Below are positions 44,538 to 52,659 of a stretch of DNA of 54,342 nt, one piece after another. A model generated the notes under the pieces. That model made no database searches. It saw only the letters and a list, made by a program, of their open reading frames with translations, and was not told where the DNA came from. The stretch spans positions 1 to 54,342 of the forward strand of contig JAAZGM010000017.1 in assembly GCA_012511245.1 (NCBI GenBank), given 5' to 3'. The first letter of the stretch is position 1, and each line of letters begins with the position of its first letter. This DNA is from Methanomicrobiales archaeon (GTDB lineage Archaea > Halobacteriota > Methanomicrobia > Methanomicrobiales > Methanoculleaceae). Position numbers and translations under genes: made by a program.

Positions 44538-44637
44538 CCCCCCTCACTGGAAACTGTGAGGGGCAAGGTATTATTAACCGGAGGTTCAGAGGAGATGGCT
44601 CTCCAGGGTGGCGCCTGACCTATGGGAGTGAGGGGGG
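44538..44637 (+). promoter_or_regulatory. structured leader with two exclusive pairings
   Basis: CCCCCCTCACT (44538-44548) can pair either with GTGAGGGG (44556-44563) in a tight hairpin, or with AGTGAGGGGGG (44627-44637), an exact 11-base complement. GGAGATGGCTCTCC at 44591-44604 makes another hairpin. This mutually exclusive folding resembles an attenuator for the gene at 44706. A TATA-like TATTATTAA at 44569 would place the start after the first arm, so the full switch needs a more upstream promoter. Confidence 0.35.
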
Positions 44638-44705
44638 GTTGTCTCCAGAGGCGGCCCTGGAAACCCCATGCGATCGGCGGCATGCCTGGTAATGGAGGAA
44701 CGCGT

Positions 44706-45011
44706 ATGAAAGGGAAAACTGAAGAGAGCACGGCAGAAGAGGGAAGCCCGGTCACGTTTACCTGCTACCGGGTGGCGCCGGGAGAGGATGTCCCTGAAGA
44801 GGGTATGAGCACCTACAGCATCGTGGTGCTGCTGCCTGACGGGGACTTCAGGCACCAGATCGTCTGGGCGCGTGCGCCCGAGGATATCGGGGATGCGATC
44901 CGGGTACCTGCCGGTTCACGGGTGATCATGACTGAGATGAAGACATCCCTTGTCTGGGATAGCGAGGTCGCCGAGGAAGAGGAGACTGTGGAGGCCACAC
45001 CAGCCCCCTGA
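44706..45011 (+). CDS. small acidic hypothetical protein
   Basis: A 101-residue acidic protein that I do not recognise. The central part, YSIVVLLPDGDFRHQIVWARAP, looks like beta strands; the C-terminal end is an EEE-rich tail. GGAGGAA lies before ATG 44706. It stands alone between glnA and MGMT, preceded by a 250-nt region with strong hairpins. No role can be assigned. Confidence 0.6.
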   Translation: MKGKTEESTAEEGSPVTFTCYRVAPGEDVPEEGMSTYSIVVLLPDGDFRHQIVWARAPEDIGDAIRVPAGSRVIMTEMKTSLVWDSEVAEEEETVEATPAP

Positions 45012-45128
45012 ATCTCTGTTTTTTGTTCATATCAACGAAAAAAAACTGTAAACGTAGCCGACTACCTGCGCCTGCCCGTGAGAGAGGCCGGGCCATACAT
45101 TAGATAGGAGCAGCCCCCCATCCCGATC

Positions 45129-45710
45129 ATGGATCACTTTCCGGGCGGTCAACCCGATACGATGCCGGCGGCCATCACTATCACGACAACGTTCGGCCCG
45201 GTTCACATCACCTGGACCCGGTCACAATCAGGGCCGAAGGTGCAGAGGATCATCCTCCCCCATGATCTGCCGGGCGGCGCGACGGCACAGGATGACGTGC
45301 CCGGGTGCGGGGAAACCCCGGACGATCGTATCCAGGCTCTGGCCGCCGGGATGCAATCGTTCCTCCAGGGAGACGACGTGCGGTTCGATATCGATCTCCT
45401 CGATCTCGACCGGTGCCCGCCCTTCCAGCGGCGTGTGCTCCTCGCCGAGTACGGCATACCCCGGGGATACGTCAGCACCTACGGGCGCATCGCCCGGCAC
45501 CTGGACTCCCCTGGAGCCGCCCGTGCGGTCGGGAATGCGCTCGCTAAAAACCCATTCCCTCTCGTCATCCCCTGTCACCGCGTCCTCCGGTCGGACGGGA
45601 GACCGGGTGGATTCCAGGCGGGCCTTGCCATGAAATGGAGGCTGCTTGAGATGGAGGGGATCCGGTTTCGTGAAGACGGCAGGGCATTCATGGAGCATAT
45701 CTGGTACTGA
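45129..45710 (+). CDS. ogt: methylated-DNA--protein-cysteine methyltransferase
   Basis: A 193-residue suicide repair protein that removes alkyl groups from O6-guanine. The acceptor cysteine lies in the motif VIPCHRVL near residue 155, and GYVSTYGRIARHL and ARAVGNALAKNPFPL mark the DNA-binding part. The N-terminal 90 residues are poorly conserved, as in other archaeal MGMTs. Transcription probably starts just upstream; a TATA match is weak. Confidence 0.92.
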   Translation: MDHFPGGQPDTMPAAITITTTFGPVHITWTRSQSGPKVQRIILPHDLPGGATAQDDVPGCGETPDDRIQALAAGMQSFLQGDDVRFDIDLLDLDRCPPFQRRVLLAEYGIPRGYVSTYGRIARHLDSPGAARAVGNALAKNPFPLVIPCHRVLRSDGRPGGFQAGLAMKWRLLEMEGIRFREDGRAFMEHIWY

Positions 45711-45748
45711 ACCTCCTCCGCGGGGTGAGCCCCTCCCGCTCATAGAGA

Positions 45749-45756
45749 GATATATG
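45749..45756 (+). promoter_or_regulatory. TATA box for LUD-domain gene
   Basis: GATATATG lies about 35 nt before ATG 45791, giving a very short leader. Confidence 0.5.
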
Positions 45757-45790
45757 TGGGAGTGCATCCACCCACCCCCGGGGTGATTGA

Positions 45791-46483
45791 ATGGCGAATG
45801 TTACCCAGCAGATGGCAAAAGAGGCGGAATACACCGCGGCGGACCTGATGAAAGATGCCGGGGTGGATGCAGAGCGGTGGAACCGGATGCCCGACGATGA
45901 AACGATCGCAAGGACGGTTGAGGCGATCGAGAACCGGAACATCCGGGTTATCCTCGTGAATACGGCACAGGAGGCGCTCCAGGCAATCATCGACCTGATC
46001 CCGGAGGGGGCCGAGGTCATGAACGGCCACTCGACGACCCTTGCGGAGATCGGGTATAATCGGGCGCTCGAGGAGAACCGGAAGAGATGGCATGACTTCC
46101 ACGCGGTCATCACCGCCGAGAACGATGCAGAGAAGCGGCACGAGCTCCGCCGAAAGAGCGTGGCCGCCGACTACTTCATCTCCGGGGTGCAGGCGATCGC
46201 CGCCTCAGGCGAGATCGTCGGGTGCGACAAACTCGGGAGCCGGATGGGAGCATGGCCTCACGCGGCGGCACACCTCATCCTCGTCTCGGGGACAAACAAG
46301 ATCGTGCCGACCGTTGATGACGGGCTCAGGCGGTGCCGGGAGTACTGCCTGCCGCTTGAGAACCAGCGCGTTCAACGCGCCCAGAACACCGAGAGTTACA
46401 TCGGCAAGCACGTGATCATCGACCGCGAAGACGTCGACGGGAGGATAACCCTGGTCCTGATCAAGGAGCCGCTCGGGTATTGA
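45791..46483 (+). CDS. LUD domain (LutC/YkgG-like) protein
   Basis: A 230-residue LUD-domain (DUF162) protein. Conserved parts are EVMNGHSTTLAEIG (about 76-90), AADYFISGVQAIAASGEIV near residue 120 and GTNKIVPTVDDGLRR. Bacterial LutC takes part in lactate oxidation with LutA and LutB, but neither is present here, so the role in a methanogen is open. A TATA box lies about 35 nt upstream. Confidence 0.85.
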   Translation: MANVTQQMAKEAEYTAADLMKDAGVDAERWNRMPDDETIARTVEAIENRNIRVILVNTAQEALQAIIDLIPEGAEVMNGHSTTLAEIGYNRALEENRKRWHDFHAVITAENDAEKRHELRRKSVAADYFISGVQAIAASGEIVGCDKLGSRMGAWPHAAAHLILVSGTNKIVPTVDDGLRRCREYCLPLENQRVQRAQNTESYIGKHVIIDREDVDGRITLVLIKEPLGY

Positions 46484-46531
46484 ACCCGGGTGTCTATCTC
46501 CGCCGGGGCCCGGGCAGCGTGAGCACCAGGA

Positions 46532-46551
46532 CCCCCTGCGCAAGCGGGGGG
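46532..46551 (+). terminator. very stable hairpin with GCAA loop
   Basis: CCCCCTGC and GCGGGGGG form an 8-bp stem (one T-G wobble) closed by a GCAA tetraloop. It lies about 50 nt after the LUD stop. It may end that transcript or stabilise its 3' end. Confidence 0.45.
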
Positions 46552-46671
46552 CGGTTCACCTCCCTTGCAGGCCAACCTTATTCTCTCCTCAGTTCTTCAG
46601 CCCCGCAGAGACGGTGTGATCGCAGCTGTAGCGGTGCTCCCTCTCCTCCTTTCGCCCACCCGGAGGGTTCG

Positions 46672-46678
46672 GTATATC
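46672..46678 (+). promoter_or_regulatory. TATA box for MscS gene
   Basis: GTATATC ends 24 nt before ATG 46703, consistent with leaderless transcription. A second AT-rich element at 46690-46699 is too close to serve. Confidence 0.5.
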
Positions 46679-46702
46679 GGGACTCCCGTGCTATATTAAC
46701 GC

Positions 46703-47524
46703 ATGGAGATCGCAGAAATTCTCAACATCAATGTTCCGCTCTCCGATATCACGCTCGAAAGTATTCTTCTCGCTGTGATTGTCGCGATCGTCGGGTGGAT
46801 CGTGGTGAGGGTGCTCACGGCAGCCTTCACGCAGATGCTCACCCGGGCCTCGAGACTGCCCGGTCTGATCGTCGAGTTCCTTGTCCGGTTCTTCTCGATC
46901 CTGCTCTACGTGATCCTCATCCTGATCGTCATCGCGACGATCGGGTTCGACATCTCCTCCATGGTGCTCGGTCTCTCGGCGGTGATCGGGCTTATCCTCG
47001 GTTTCGGCATGCAGGACACCGTCACCAACCTCGCTGCCGGGGTCTGGTTGGCGGCGTTCCGCCCCATCGATAAGGGCGAGCTCGTCGAGGTCAACGGTAT
47101 ATCCGGGAAGGTCGTCGCGGTCGGCATCATGGCGACCGAGCTCCTGAAGCCCGACAACATCTACATCACCATCCCGAACTCCCTTGTCTGGGGGAGCCCG
47201 GTGATCAACTCCACCAGGATGGAGACCCGCCGGGTCGAGGTCAGGGTCAGGGTCGCCTATGACAGCGACCTCAACCTCGCCATCCGGGTCGCGACCGACC
47301 TGATGACGGCCCACGAGCGGGTGCTCCCGTCGCCGAAACCCGCGGTCATCGTGACGGATCTGGGCGATTCATCAGTGAATCTCGCCCTCCGGGCGTGGGT
47401 GAAGACGTCCGATATGTGGAGTGTGCAGTGGGACCTGAACCGCGACGTTGTCAGGGCGTTCAGAGAAGCCGACATTGTGATCCCCTTCCCGCAGGTGGGC
47501 ATCAACCTGGAAAGGGGAGAGTGA
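46703..47524 (+). CDS. mscS: small-conductance mechanosensitive channel
   Basis: A 273-residue MscS-family channel that releases solutes on osmotic down-shock. Three membrane helices are seen: about 20-40 (LLAVIVAIVGWIVVRVL), 58-80 (FLVRFFSILLYVILILIVIA) and the pore helix near 90-125 (LSAVIGLILGFGMQDTVTNLAAG). The beta domain begins with FRPIDKGELVEVNGISGKV. It converges with the RNB gene, leaving 26 nt between stops. Confidence 0.93.
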   Translation: MEIAEILNINVPLSDITLESILLAVIVAIVGWIVVRVLTAAFTQMLTRASRLPGLIVEFLVRFFSILLYVILILIVIATIGFDISSMVLGLSAVIGLILGFGMQDTVTNLAAGVWLAAFRPIDKGELVEVNGISGKVVAVGIMATELLKPDNIYITIPNSLVWGSPVINSTRMETRRVEVRVRVAYDSDLNLAIRVATDLMTAHERVLPSPKPAVIVTDLGDSSVNLALRAWVKTSDMWSVQWDLNRDVVRAFREADIVIPFPQVGINLERGE

Positions 47525-47550
47525 CCCTCTCTTTTTTTCTGAGCCGCCCC

Positions 47551-49011
47551 TCACCCGGTATGCTCGAAGTCGATGAACCCCCGGTAGGGGTCCGCCGCCA
47601 CCAGGCGAACCTGCACCCTCTGGCCGACCCTGAGCCCTTCTTCGCCGAGGACCACCTTCCCTTCGGCCGGCGGCTCGATCAGCCTGACATACGTTCCCTT
47701 CTCCGAGGCGCCGGTGACGAACGCCTCAAACGTCTCACCCATCCTATCCCGGAGGAGGACAGCGGCTGCTGCCTTTCGCATGAAGCGCTCGACCTTCTGC
47801 GAAGCCTTCTCGCGGTCGGTGAGGTGAAGGGCGAGGTCGTCGAGTTCTTCGGGCGCATAAGGCGGATAGCACTCCCCGCCGAGGACTGATTTCACCAGGC
47901 GCTGGATGATCACATCGACGTAGCGTCGGTTCGGGGCGGTGCCGTGGGTGTAGTCGGTGACGGCAAGTGCGAAGTGACCTACAGGGATCTCGCCCGGCTG
48001 GAACGCCACGTACTCGCCCGCCCCCATCAGTTTCACGATCGTGAGGGAGAGGTCGGGGAAACGGTCGGGGTCGGCCGCTTTCTGCCGGATGAGGAACCGG
48101 GTGAGCGCTTCCGCGTCAGGCCGCGCGGGCAGTTTTTCACCGTGTTCGGCAACCTCCCGTACAATCCCCTCCCAGTTCTTCGGGATGCGGACGATCCGGT
48201 GGATCATGGGGAGGCGGGCAGCGGCGAGGAACGCCGTAAACGTCCCGTTTGCCGCGACCATGAACTCCTCGATGAGGCACCGGGCGAGGTTCTGCTCCTG
48301 GACGGCGAGCTCCAGGACCCGTCCGCCGGCGACGACCGGTTCGGCCTCGATCGTCTCAAGGGCGAGTGCGCCCTTCTCGGTCCGACGCTTCTTCATCCGC
48401 ATCGCGGCCTCGTGCTGGAGGAGGACCTGCTCCGCAAGGCAGGGCGTCTTCGCGACCATCTCCGGGACGGGTCCCGCCCCCTCGAGCCAGTCGCCGACCT
48501 CTTCGTAGACGAGTTTCGCATGGTTCCTGACGACTGCCCGGTAAATCCTGCCGGGCCGCGTGCTCCCGTCGACGAGGACGGTATACTCGATGACGATTGC
48601 AGCCCGGTCTTTGTCGGGCAGGAGTGAGGTCGCGCCCGCCGAGAGGCGGTCGGGGAGCATGGGAAACGTCACGACGCCTGTGTAGACTGAGGTTCCGTTA
48701 TGAGCGGCATGCCGGTCGGTCGCTGAGCCTTTCGGGACGAGTGCATCGACATCGGCGATGGCGACCCGGACGTGGATCTCCCCGTCCTTTCCCTGCTCGC
48801 AGTGCTCGATCTGGTCGAGATCCTGCGAGTCGTAATTGTCGATCGATGACCAGAGGAGTGAACGGAGGTCTTCAAGGGGCTCTGAAGGGGTGTTCGTGGT
48901 GAGAGCCCCGACTTCCCGGGCGACAGCCGGCGGAAACGCCGGGATGAACCCGTACTGCTCCATCGCCGCCCACGCGATGGCCTCAAGGTCGACGTATGGC
49001 TGGTTCTGCAT
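47551..49011 (-). CDS. RNB-domain ribonuclease (RNase II/R family)
   Basis: A 486-residue 3'-5' exoribonuclease-like protein. The RNB catalytic domain begins near residue 55: SIDNYDSQDLDQIEH, then VRVAIADVDALV, VYTGVVTFPMLPDRLS with the acidic active-site residues, and the C-terminal YTHGTAPNRRYVDVIIQRL. An S1-like region follows near 415 (FEAFVTGASEKGTYVRL). The N-terminal cold-shock domains of bacterial RNase R are absent. A shared TATA element lies about 28 nt upstream of the ATG. Confidence 0.9.
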   Translation of the reverse strand: MQNQPYVDLEAIAWAAMEQYGFIPAFPPAVAREVGALTTNTPSEPLEDLRSLLWSSIDNYDSQDLDQIEHCEQGKDGEIHVRVAIADVDALVPKGSATDRHAAHNGTSVYTGVVTFPMLPDRLSAGATSLLPDKDRAAIVIEYTVLVDGSTRPGRIYRAVVRNHAKLVYEEVGDWLEGAGPVPEMVAKTPCLAEQVLLQHEAAMRMKKRRTEKGALALETIEAEPVVAGGRVLELAVQEQNLARCLIEEFMVAANGTFTAFLAAARLPMIHRIVRIPKNWEGIVREVAEHGEKLPARPDAEALTRFLIRQKAADPDRFPDLSLTIVKLMGAGEYVAFQPGEIPVGHFALAVTDYTHGTAPNRRYVDVIIQRLVKSVLGGECYPPYAPEELDDLALHLTDREKASQKVERFMRKAAAAVLLRDRMGETFEAFVTGASEKGTYVRLIEPPAEGKVVLGEEGLRVGQRVQVRLVAADPYRGFIDFEHTG

Positions 49012-49035
49012 CTGCTGGAGAGGTTCGTTTGTGGG

Positions 49036-49044
49036 TATAAAAAC
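49036..49044. promoter_or_regulatory. bidirectional TATA element
   Basis: TATAAAAAC on the plus strand serves the GNAT gene at 49083; the complement GTTTTTATA serves the RNB gene at 49011. Spacing fits both, with the RNB mRNA leaderless and the GNAT one having a short leader. Confidence 0.5.
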
Positions 49045-49082
49045 TGCCTGAAAGCGTCCGGGGTTCTCGCGAGTCTGCCGGT

Positions 49083-49649
49083 ATGGTTAACATCCCCGAC
49101 GTGAACCCATATCCGAATATGCGGATCGTCACACCGGGTTCCGTACTCCGCAACTGGACGCCCCGAGATGCCGGATCTCTTGCACAGCACGCGGATAACC
49201 CCCGGATCGCAGCCATGATGCGCGACAGGTTCCCCTCTCCCTATACGCCTGCAGACGCCCACCGGTTCATCGGGGTGGCCATGGATACGGTGTCGCACCT
49301 CTACCTCGCGATCGACGTCTGCGGCGAAGCCGTGGGCGGTATCGGCGTTCAACCTCTGGATGACATCAACCACAGGACAGCAGAGATCGGCTACTGGCTC
49401 TCAGAACCGCTCTGGGGCAGGGGTATCGTCACCGATGCGGTCCGTTCGATCGTCCCGATCGCTTTCGAGCGGTTCGATATCATCAGGCTTGAGGCGGGCG
49501 TCTTCTCAAACAACCCGGCCTCAATGCGTGTCCTTGAAAAATGCGGCTTTACCCGCGAGGCGGTCCACCGGATGGCCGCGACAAAGAACGGCACCACCCT
49601 CGATCTGGTCATCTATGCCTGCTTTGGCAGTGAGGATGCCGACCGGTGA
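49083..49649 (+). CDS. GNAT family N-acetyltransferase (RimJ/RimL-like)
   Basis: A 188-residue acetyltransferase. Signature parts are RNWTPRDAGSLAQHADN near residue 23, IGYWLSEPLWGRGIVTDAV (acetyl-CoA loop region) near residue 105, and VFSNNPASMRVLEKCGFTREA near residue 140. Such enzymes acetylate protein N-termini or small amines. The ATG at 49083 is used; ATG 49119 is an alternative. The neighbour at 49661 converges on it. Confidence 0.9.
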   Translation: MVNIPDVNPYPNMRIVTPGSVLRNWTPRDAGSLAQHADNPRIAAMMRDRFPSPYTPADAHRFIGVAMDTVSHLYLAIDVCGEAVGGIGVQPLDDINHRTAEIGYWLSEPLWGRGIVTDAVRSIVPIAFERFDIIRLEAGVFSNNPASMRVLEKCGFTREAVHRMAATKNGTTLDLVIYACFGSEDADR

Positions 49650-49660
49650 AGGGCATCCCC

Positions 49661-50500
49661 TTATCTCCCTTCCTTCTCCCACCAGACCGCTGCGGTCGGC
49701 CTCACCGTCGTCTCGATATACTTTCCTGCCCCGTCACGTTGGAGCGTCTTCGCGAAGTAGTCCCTGACCGGCGAGAGATCGTCCATCCCGGGATTGTGCA
49801 TCGCTGCCCAGGCCCGGGCGGCATCCTCGACCGAGTCGTAGACTGCGTCCCAGACGGCGTGGTAGATCCGGACGTTCGGGTAGATCCCGGCGTCGTGGAG
49901 GATGTTGACCGGGTAGATGTAGTCGGGGTAGCCCTTACGCATGGTCGCTTCTTCCCCGAAGACCGCCCGGTAGAGCGCCATCTCGTCGGGGTCCCGCCAC
50001 TCACCCGCGTGCCAGAAGAGGTAGACCGCCCGGCGGGCCGCAGCGTCGAGTTTTTCGAGGGCGGTGGCGAGGTCGTAGAACCCGAGCGAGAACGCCGCGA
50101 TGACGACGTCGTGGGGCTCTACGTCCCTGCCGATGACGGTATCCTCCCAGCGTTTCTGGAGGCAGGAGTAGTTCGTCCACCCCGCGGCGGCCATCTGCTC
50201 CCGGAGGACGGCGAGCATCCCCTCCGAAGGATCGAGGGCGGTGACGTGGGCGGCGGTCCGGGCAATCGGCACGGCAAGTCTCCCCGTCCCGGCACCCACA
50301 TCGAGCACGGTCTCGCCCGGCCGTGTATCCAGAACTGCGAGTTCCTGCTCGGTTGCCCGTCTCTCGTCACGAGTAGCCCGGCGGTAGGCGGCGGCGCGCC
50401 TGTTCCAGTGAGCGGCCGGTTCGCGGCCTTTCTCGACGCGGTCGGGCGAACTTGCGTATATTGCCTTCCAGAGTTCGTTCCAGTCGATGATCCGATGCAT
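49661..50500 (-). CDS. class I SAM-dependent methyltransferase
   Basis: A 279-residue methyltransferase and a paralogue of the one at 41845. It begins MHRIIDWNELWKAIYAS, has motif I VLDVGAGTGRLAVPI near residue 67, and VVIAAFSLGFYDL in the same place as IVFASFSLGMLDL in its relative. The Tyr/Trp-rich C-terminal part may bind the acceptor. GGAGGAGA lies 8 nt before ATG 50500. The substrate is unknown. Confidence 0.85.
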   Translation of the reverse strand: MHRIIDWNELWKAIYASSPDRVEKGREPAAHWNRRAAAYRRATRDERRATEQELAVLDTRPGETVLDVGAGTGRLAVPIARTAAHVTALDPSEGMLAVLREQMAAAGWTNYSCLQKRWEDTVIGRDVEPHDVVIAAFSLGFYDLATALEKLDAAARRAVYLFWHAGEWRDPDEMALYRAVFGEEATMRKGYPDYIYPVNILHDAGIYPNVRIYHAVWDAVYDSVEDAARAWAAMHNPGMDDLSPVRDYFAKTLQRDGAGKYIETTVRPTAAVWWEKEGR

Positions 50501-50577
50501 GAAAGTTCTCCTCCGTGGAGGGTCATATATGTTCGCGGCTCCGGAGCCCAAAAATAGTGATAGGGTCTCTCCAGCGC

Positions 50578-51942
50578 TCAGTTCTTGAAACTGTGAATCG
50601 GTGCGGGGATCCGCCCGCCGCGGTTGATGAAGTCCGCGCAGCCGAACCTGTTCACCCTCTGGACCGGCGCATGCCCGAGCAACCCGCCGAACTCAACGGT
50701 ATCCCCGACATCCTTCCCGATCACCGGGATCAACCGGACGGCGGTCGTCTTCTGGTTGATCATCCCGATCGCGGCCTCGTCTGCGATGACGCCGGATATC
50801 GTCGAGGCCGGGGTGTCGCCCGGTATCGCGATCATATCCAGGCCGACCGAGCATACGCAGGTCATCGCCTCGAGCTTCTCGATCGTGAGGGCACCACGGT
50901 TCACCGCATCGATCATCCCCTGGTCCTCGCTGACCGGGATGAACGCGCCCGAGAGTCCGCCGACAAACGAGCTCGCCATGATCCCGCCCTTCTTCACCTG
51001 GTCGTTCAGGAGCGCGAGAGCGGCCGTCGTCCCCGGGGCGCCGACCGACTCGAGCCCCATCTCCTCGAGGATCCCGGCGACGCTGTCCCCGACGGAGGGT
51101 GTGGGGGCAAGAGAGAGATCCACGATCCCGAACGGAATCCCGAGCCGCTCAGAGGCCTCCTGGGCGACGAGCTGGCCTGCGCGGGTGACCTTGAAGGCCG
51201 TCCGCTTGACCGTCTCGCAGAGTACCTCGAAGTTCTCTCCCCGGACACCCTCGAGTGCATGCTTGATGACGCCCGGGCCGCTTACGCCCACGTTGACGAT
51301 CGCATCGGCCTCAGAGACGCCGTGGAACGCCCCGGCCATGAACGGGTTGTCGTCGGGGGCGTTGCAGAAGACGACCAGTTTCGCGCAGCCGATGGAGTTT
51401 CGCTCCTTCGTTGCTTCAGCCGTCTCCCGCACGATCTCTCCCATCAGTTTGACGGCGTCCATGTTGATCCCGGTCTTTGTGGAACCGACGTTCACCGAGC
51501 TGCAGACCCGCTCGGTCGCGGCGAGAGCGGCCGGGATCGATCGGATGAGCGCTTCCTCGTTCGGGGTCATCCCCTTTGAGACGATAGCCGAGTACCCGCC
51601 GAGGAAGTTGACCCCGGTATCCCGTGCCGCGCGGTCGAGCGTCTCTGCGATCGTCACGAAGTCCTCCGGCGACCGGCAGGCCCGCCCGCCGACGAGCGAG
51701 ACGGGGGTTACAGATATTCGTTTGTTGACGATCGGTATGCCGTACTCAAGTTCGATCTCTCTTCCCGTCGAGACGAGGTCTCGTGCGAGCCCTGTGATCT
51801 TGTCGTATATGTTCTGGTTCAGGGCATCGAGATCGGCGTCGCAGCAGTCGAGGAGGCTGATGCCGAGGGTTATCGTCCGGACGTCGAGCTTCTCCTGCTC
51901 GATCATCTTGTTGGTCTCGTTCACCTCGAGGATGTTGATCAT
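50578..51942 (-). CDS. UPF0210 (PFL family) protein
   Basis: A 454-residue protein of the UPF0210/PFL-like family (DUF711), which resembles the fold of pyruvate formate-lyase but lacks a defined reaction. Conserved parts include [52 protein letters not shown] and [37 protein letters not shown] lies before the ATG and overlaps the stop of the ACT gene, so it is translated from the same message. Confidence 0.92.
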   Translation of the reverse strand: MINILEVNETNKMIEQEKLDVRTITLGISLLDCCDADLDALNQNIYDKITGLARDLVSTGREIELEYGIPIVNKRISVTPVSLVGGRACRSPEDFVTIAETLDRAARDTGVNFLGGYSAIVSKGMTPNEEALIRSIPAALAATERVCSSVNVGSTKTGINMDAVKLMGEIVRETAEATKERNSIGCAKLVVFCNAPDDNPFMAGAFHGVSEADAIVNVGVSGPGVIKHALEGVRGENFEVLCETVKRTAFKVTRAGQLVAQEASERLGIPFGIVDLSLAPTPSVGDSVAGILEEMGLESVGAPGTTAALALLNDQVKKGGIMASSFVGGLSGAFIPVSEDQGMIDAVNRGALTIEKLEAMTCVCSVGLDMIAIPGDTPASTISGVIADEAAIGMINQKTTAVRLIPVIGKDVGDTVEFGGLLGHAPVQRVNRFGCADFINRGGRIPAPIHSFKN

Positions 51943-51951
51943 GCCACTACC

Positions 51952-52224
51952 TCAGATGCGGTGCATCTTCGTGAAGATGTCCTCGCGCTGGCACCGGATA
52001 CGGACGCCGATCGCGCCGCCGAGTTCGTCGAGTTCGGCCACCATCGCGGCATACGGCTTTGTCGAGGCGCCGGTGTCGACGATCATCATCATGTTGAAGT
52101 AGCCCTGCACGATCGTCTGCGAGATGTCTTCGACGTTGATCTGGTTGTTGGCAAGGTAGGTGCAGACCTTCGCGATGATCCCCACGGCATCCTTCCCGAC
52201 GACGGTAATGATAGTCTTACTCAT
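51952..52224 (-). CDS. ACT domain protein (UPF0237)
   Basis: A 90-residue single ACT domain with the GcvR-like start SKTIITVVGKDAVGIIAKVCTYLANNQINVEDISQT. ACT domains bind amino acids or other small ligands. It is found next to UPF0210 genes across bacteria and archaea, so it is probably the regulator of that protein. GGAGAGAGC lies before the ATG, and a TATA-like GGTATACAC about 20 nt further upstream. Confidence 0.92.
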   Translation of the reverse strand: MSKTIITVVGKDAVGIIAKVCTYLANNQINVEDISQTIVQGYFNMMMIVDTGASTKPYAAMVAELDELGGAIGVRIRCQREDIFTKMHRI

Positions 52225-52386
52225 GCTCTCTCCTGATCGTTGTGTATACCGATGGGTCCCTCAAGGCATTAATCCGACGAGGTGGCGGTGTCGGGAGCGA
52301 GTACTGATCGATGCAAGAAGCAGTTTTTCTTCGTCAGGGCGCAGCTGTGGCATTAATCCTGTGCCAACAGGGGTTGATGGAGAGGC

Positions 52387-52624
52387 GATGCAGTCATGTG
52401 TTACGCCAACATCGGTTTCCTTATGCCCTGGTCACGATCTGTAAAGTCCATTTCGTTGACTTAGAGATGACAGTCAGGTGTAAGGTAACAGTAGTTACCA
52501 TAGGGGGTGCAGTCACACGCTACGTCAACAATGGTTACCTTACACTCCAGTCGCGACCTGTAAGATCCACTTAGTTGACTTAGAAGAGACGGTTCGATGT
52601 AAGGTAACAAAAGTTGACTTACAG
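52387..52624. repeat. 119-bp tandem repeat with inverted half sites
   Basis: Two units (52387-52505 and 52506-52624) align without gaps over most of their length with about 70-75 percent identity by eye. The best-conserved words are TGTAAGGTAAC (52479-52489 and 52598-52608), GTTGACTTAG (52455-52464 and 52574-52583) and GGTT-A/T-CCTTA (near 52413 and 52533). Many pairs form inverted repeats with a 4-bp spacer. The array ends just before the TATA box of the Fic gene. Duplication with conserved short sites points to binding of a protein. Confidence 0.75.
52598..52623 (+). promoter_or_regulatory. operator-like palindrome before the Fic TATA box
   Basis: TGTAAGGTAAC, then AAAA, then GTTGACTTACA: the arms match at 9 of 11 positions. 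Position just upstream of TTATATTG (52630-52637) means that a bound protein would block TFB/TBP access. The similar palindrome at 52484-52499 (GGTAAC-AGTA-GTTACC) is perfect. Confidence 0.6.
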
Positions 52625-52629
52625 GGCCA

Positions 52630-52637
52630 CTTATATT
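52630..52637 (+). promoter_or_regulatory. TATA box for fic
   Basis: TTATATTG lies 22-29 nt before ATG 52660, so transcription would begin at or near the start codon. This supports the ATG over the upstream TTG at 52636. Confidence 0.6.
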
Positions 52638-52659
52638 GCCATACTGTGAATTATACTCT

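Noticed and set aside
43129-44547. A 472-codon reverse frame across the glutamine synthetase gene.
   Set aside because: The forward frame has all active-site motifs; the reverse product is charged and repetitive, as expected for an antisense shadow.
44591-44637. GGAGATGGCTCTCC followed by an ACC/GAGT region resembles the start of a fluoride riboswitch.
   Set aside because: The remaining conserved bases and the pseudoknot cannot be placed, and the following gene is not a fluoride channel, so only a structured leader is claimed.
52387-52624. CRISPR array before the Fic gene.
   Set aside because: There are only two 119-bp units with scattered mismatches and inner palindromes; no constant repeat with unique spacers, and no cas genes.
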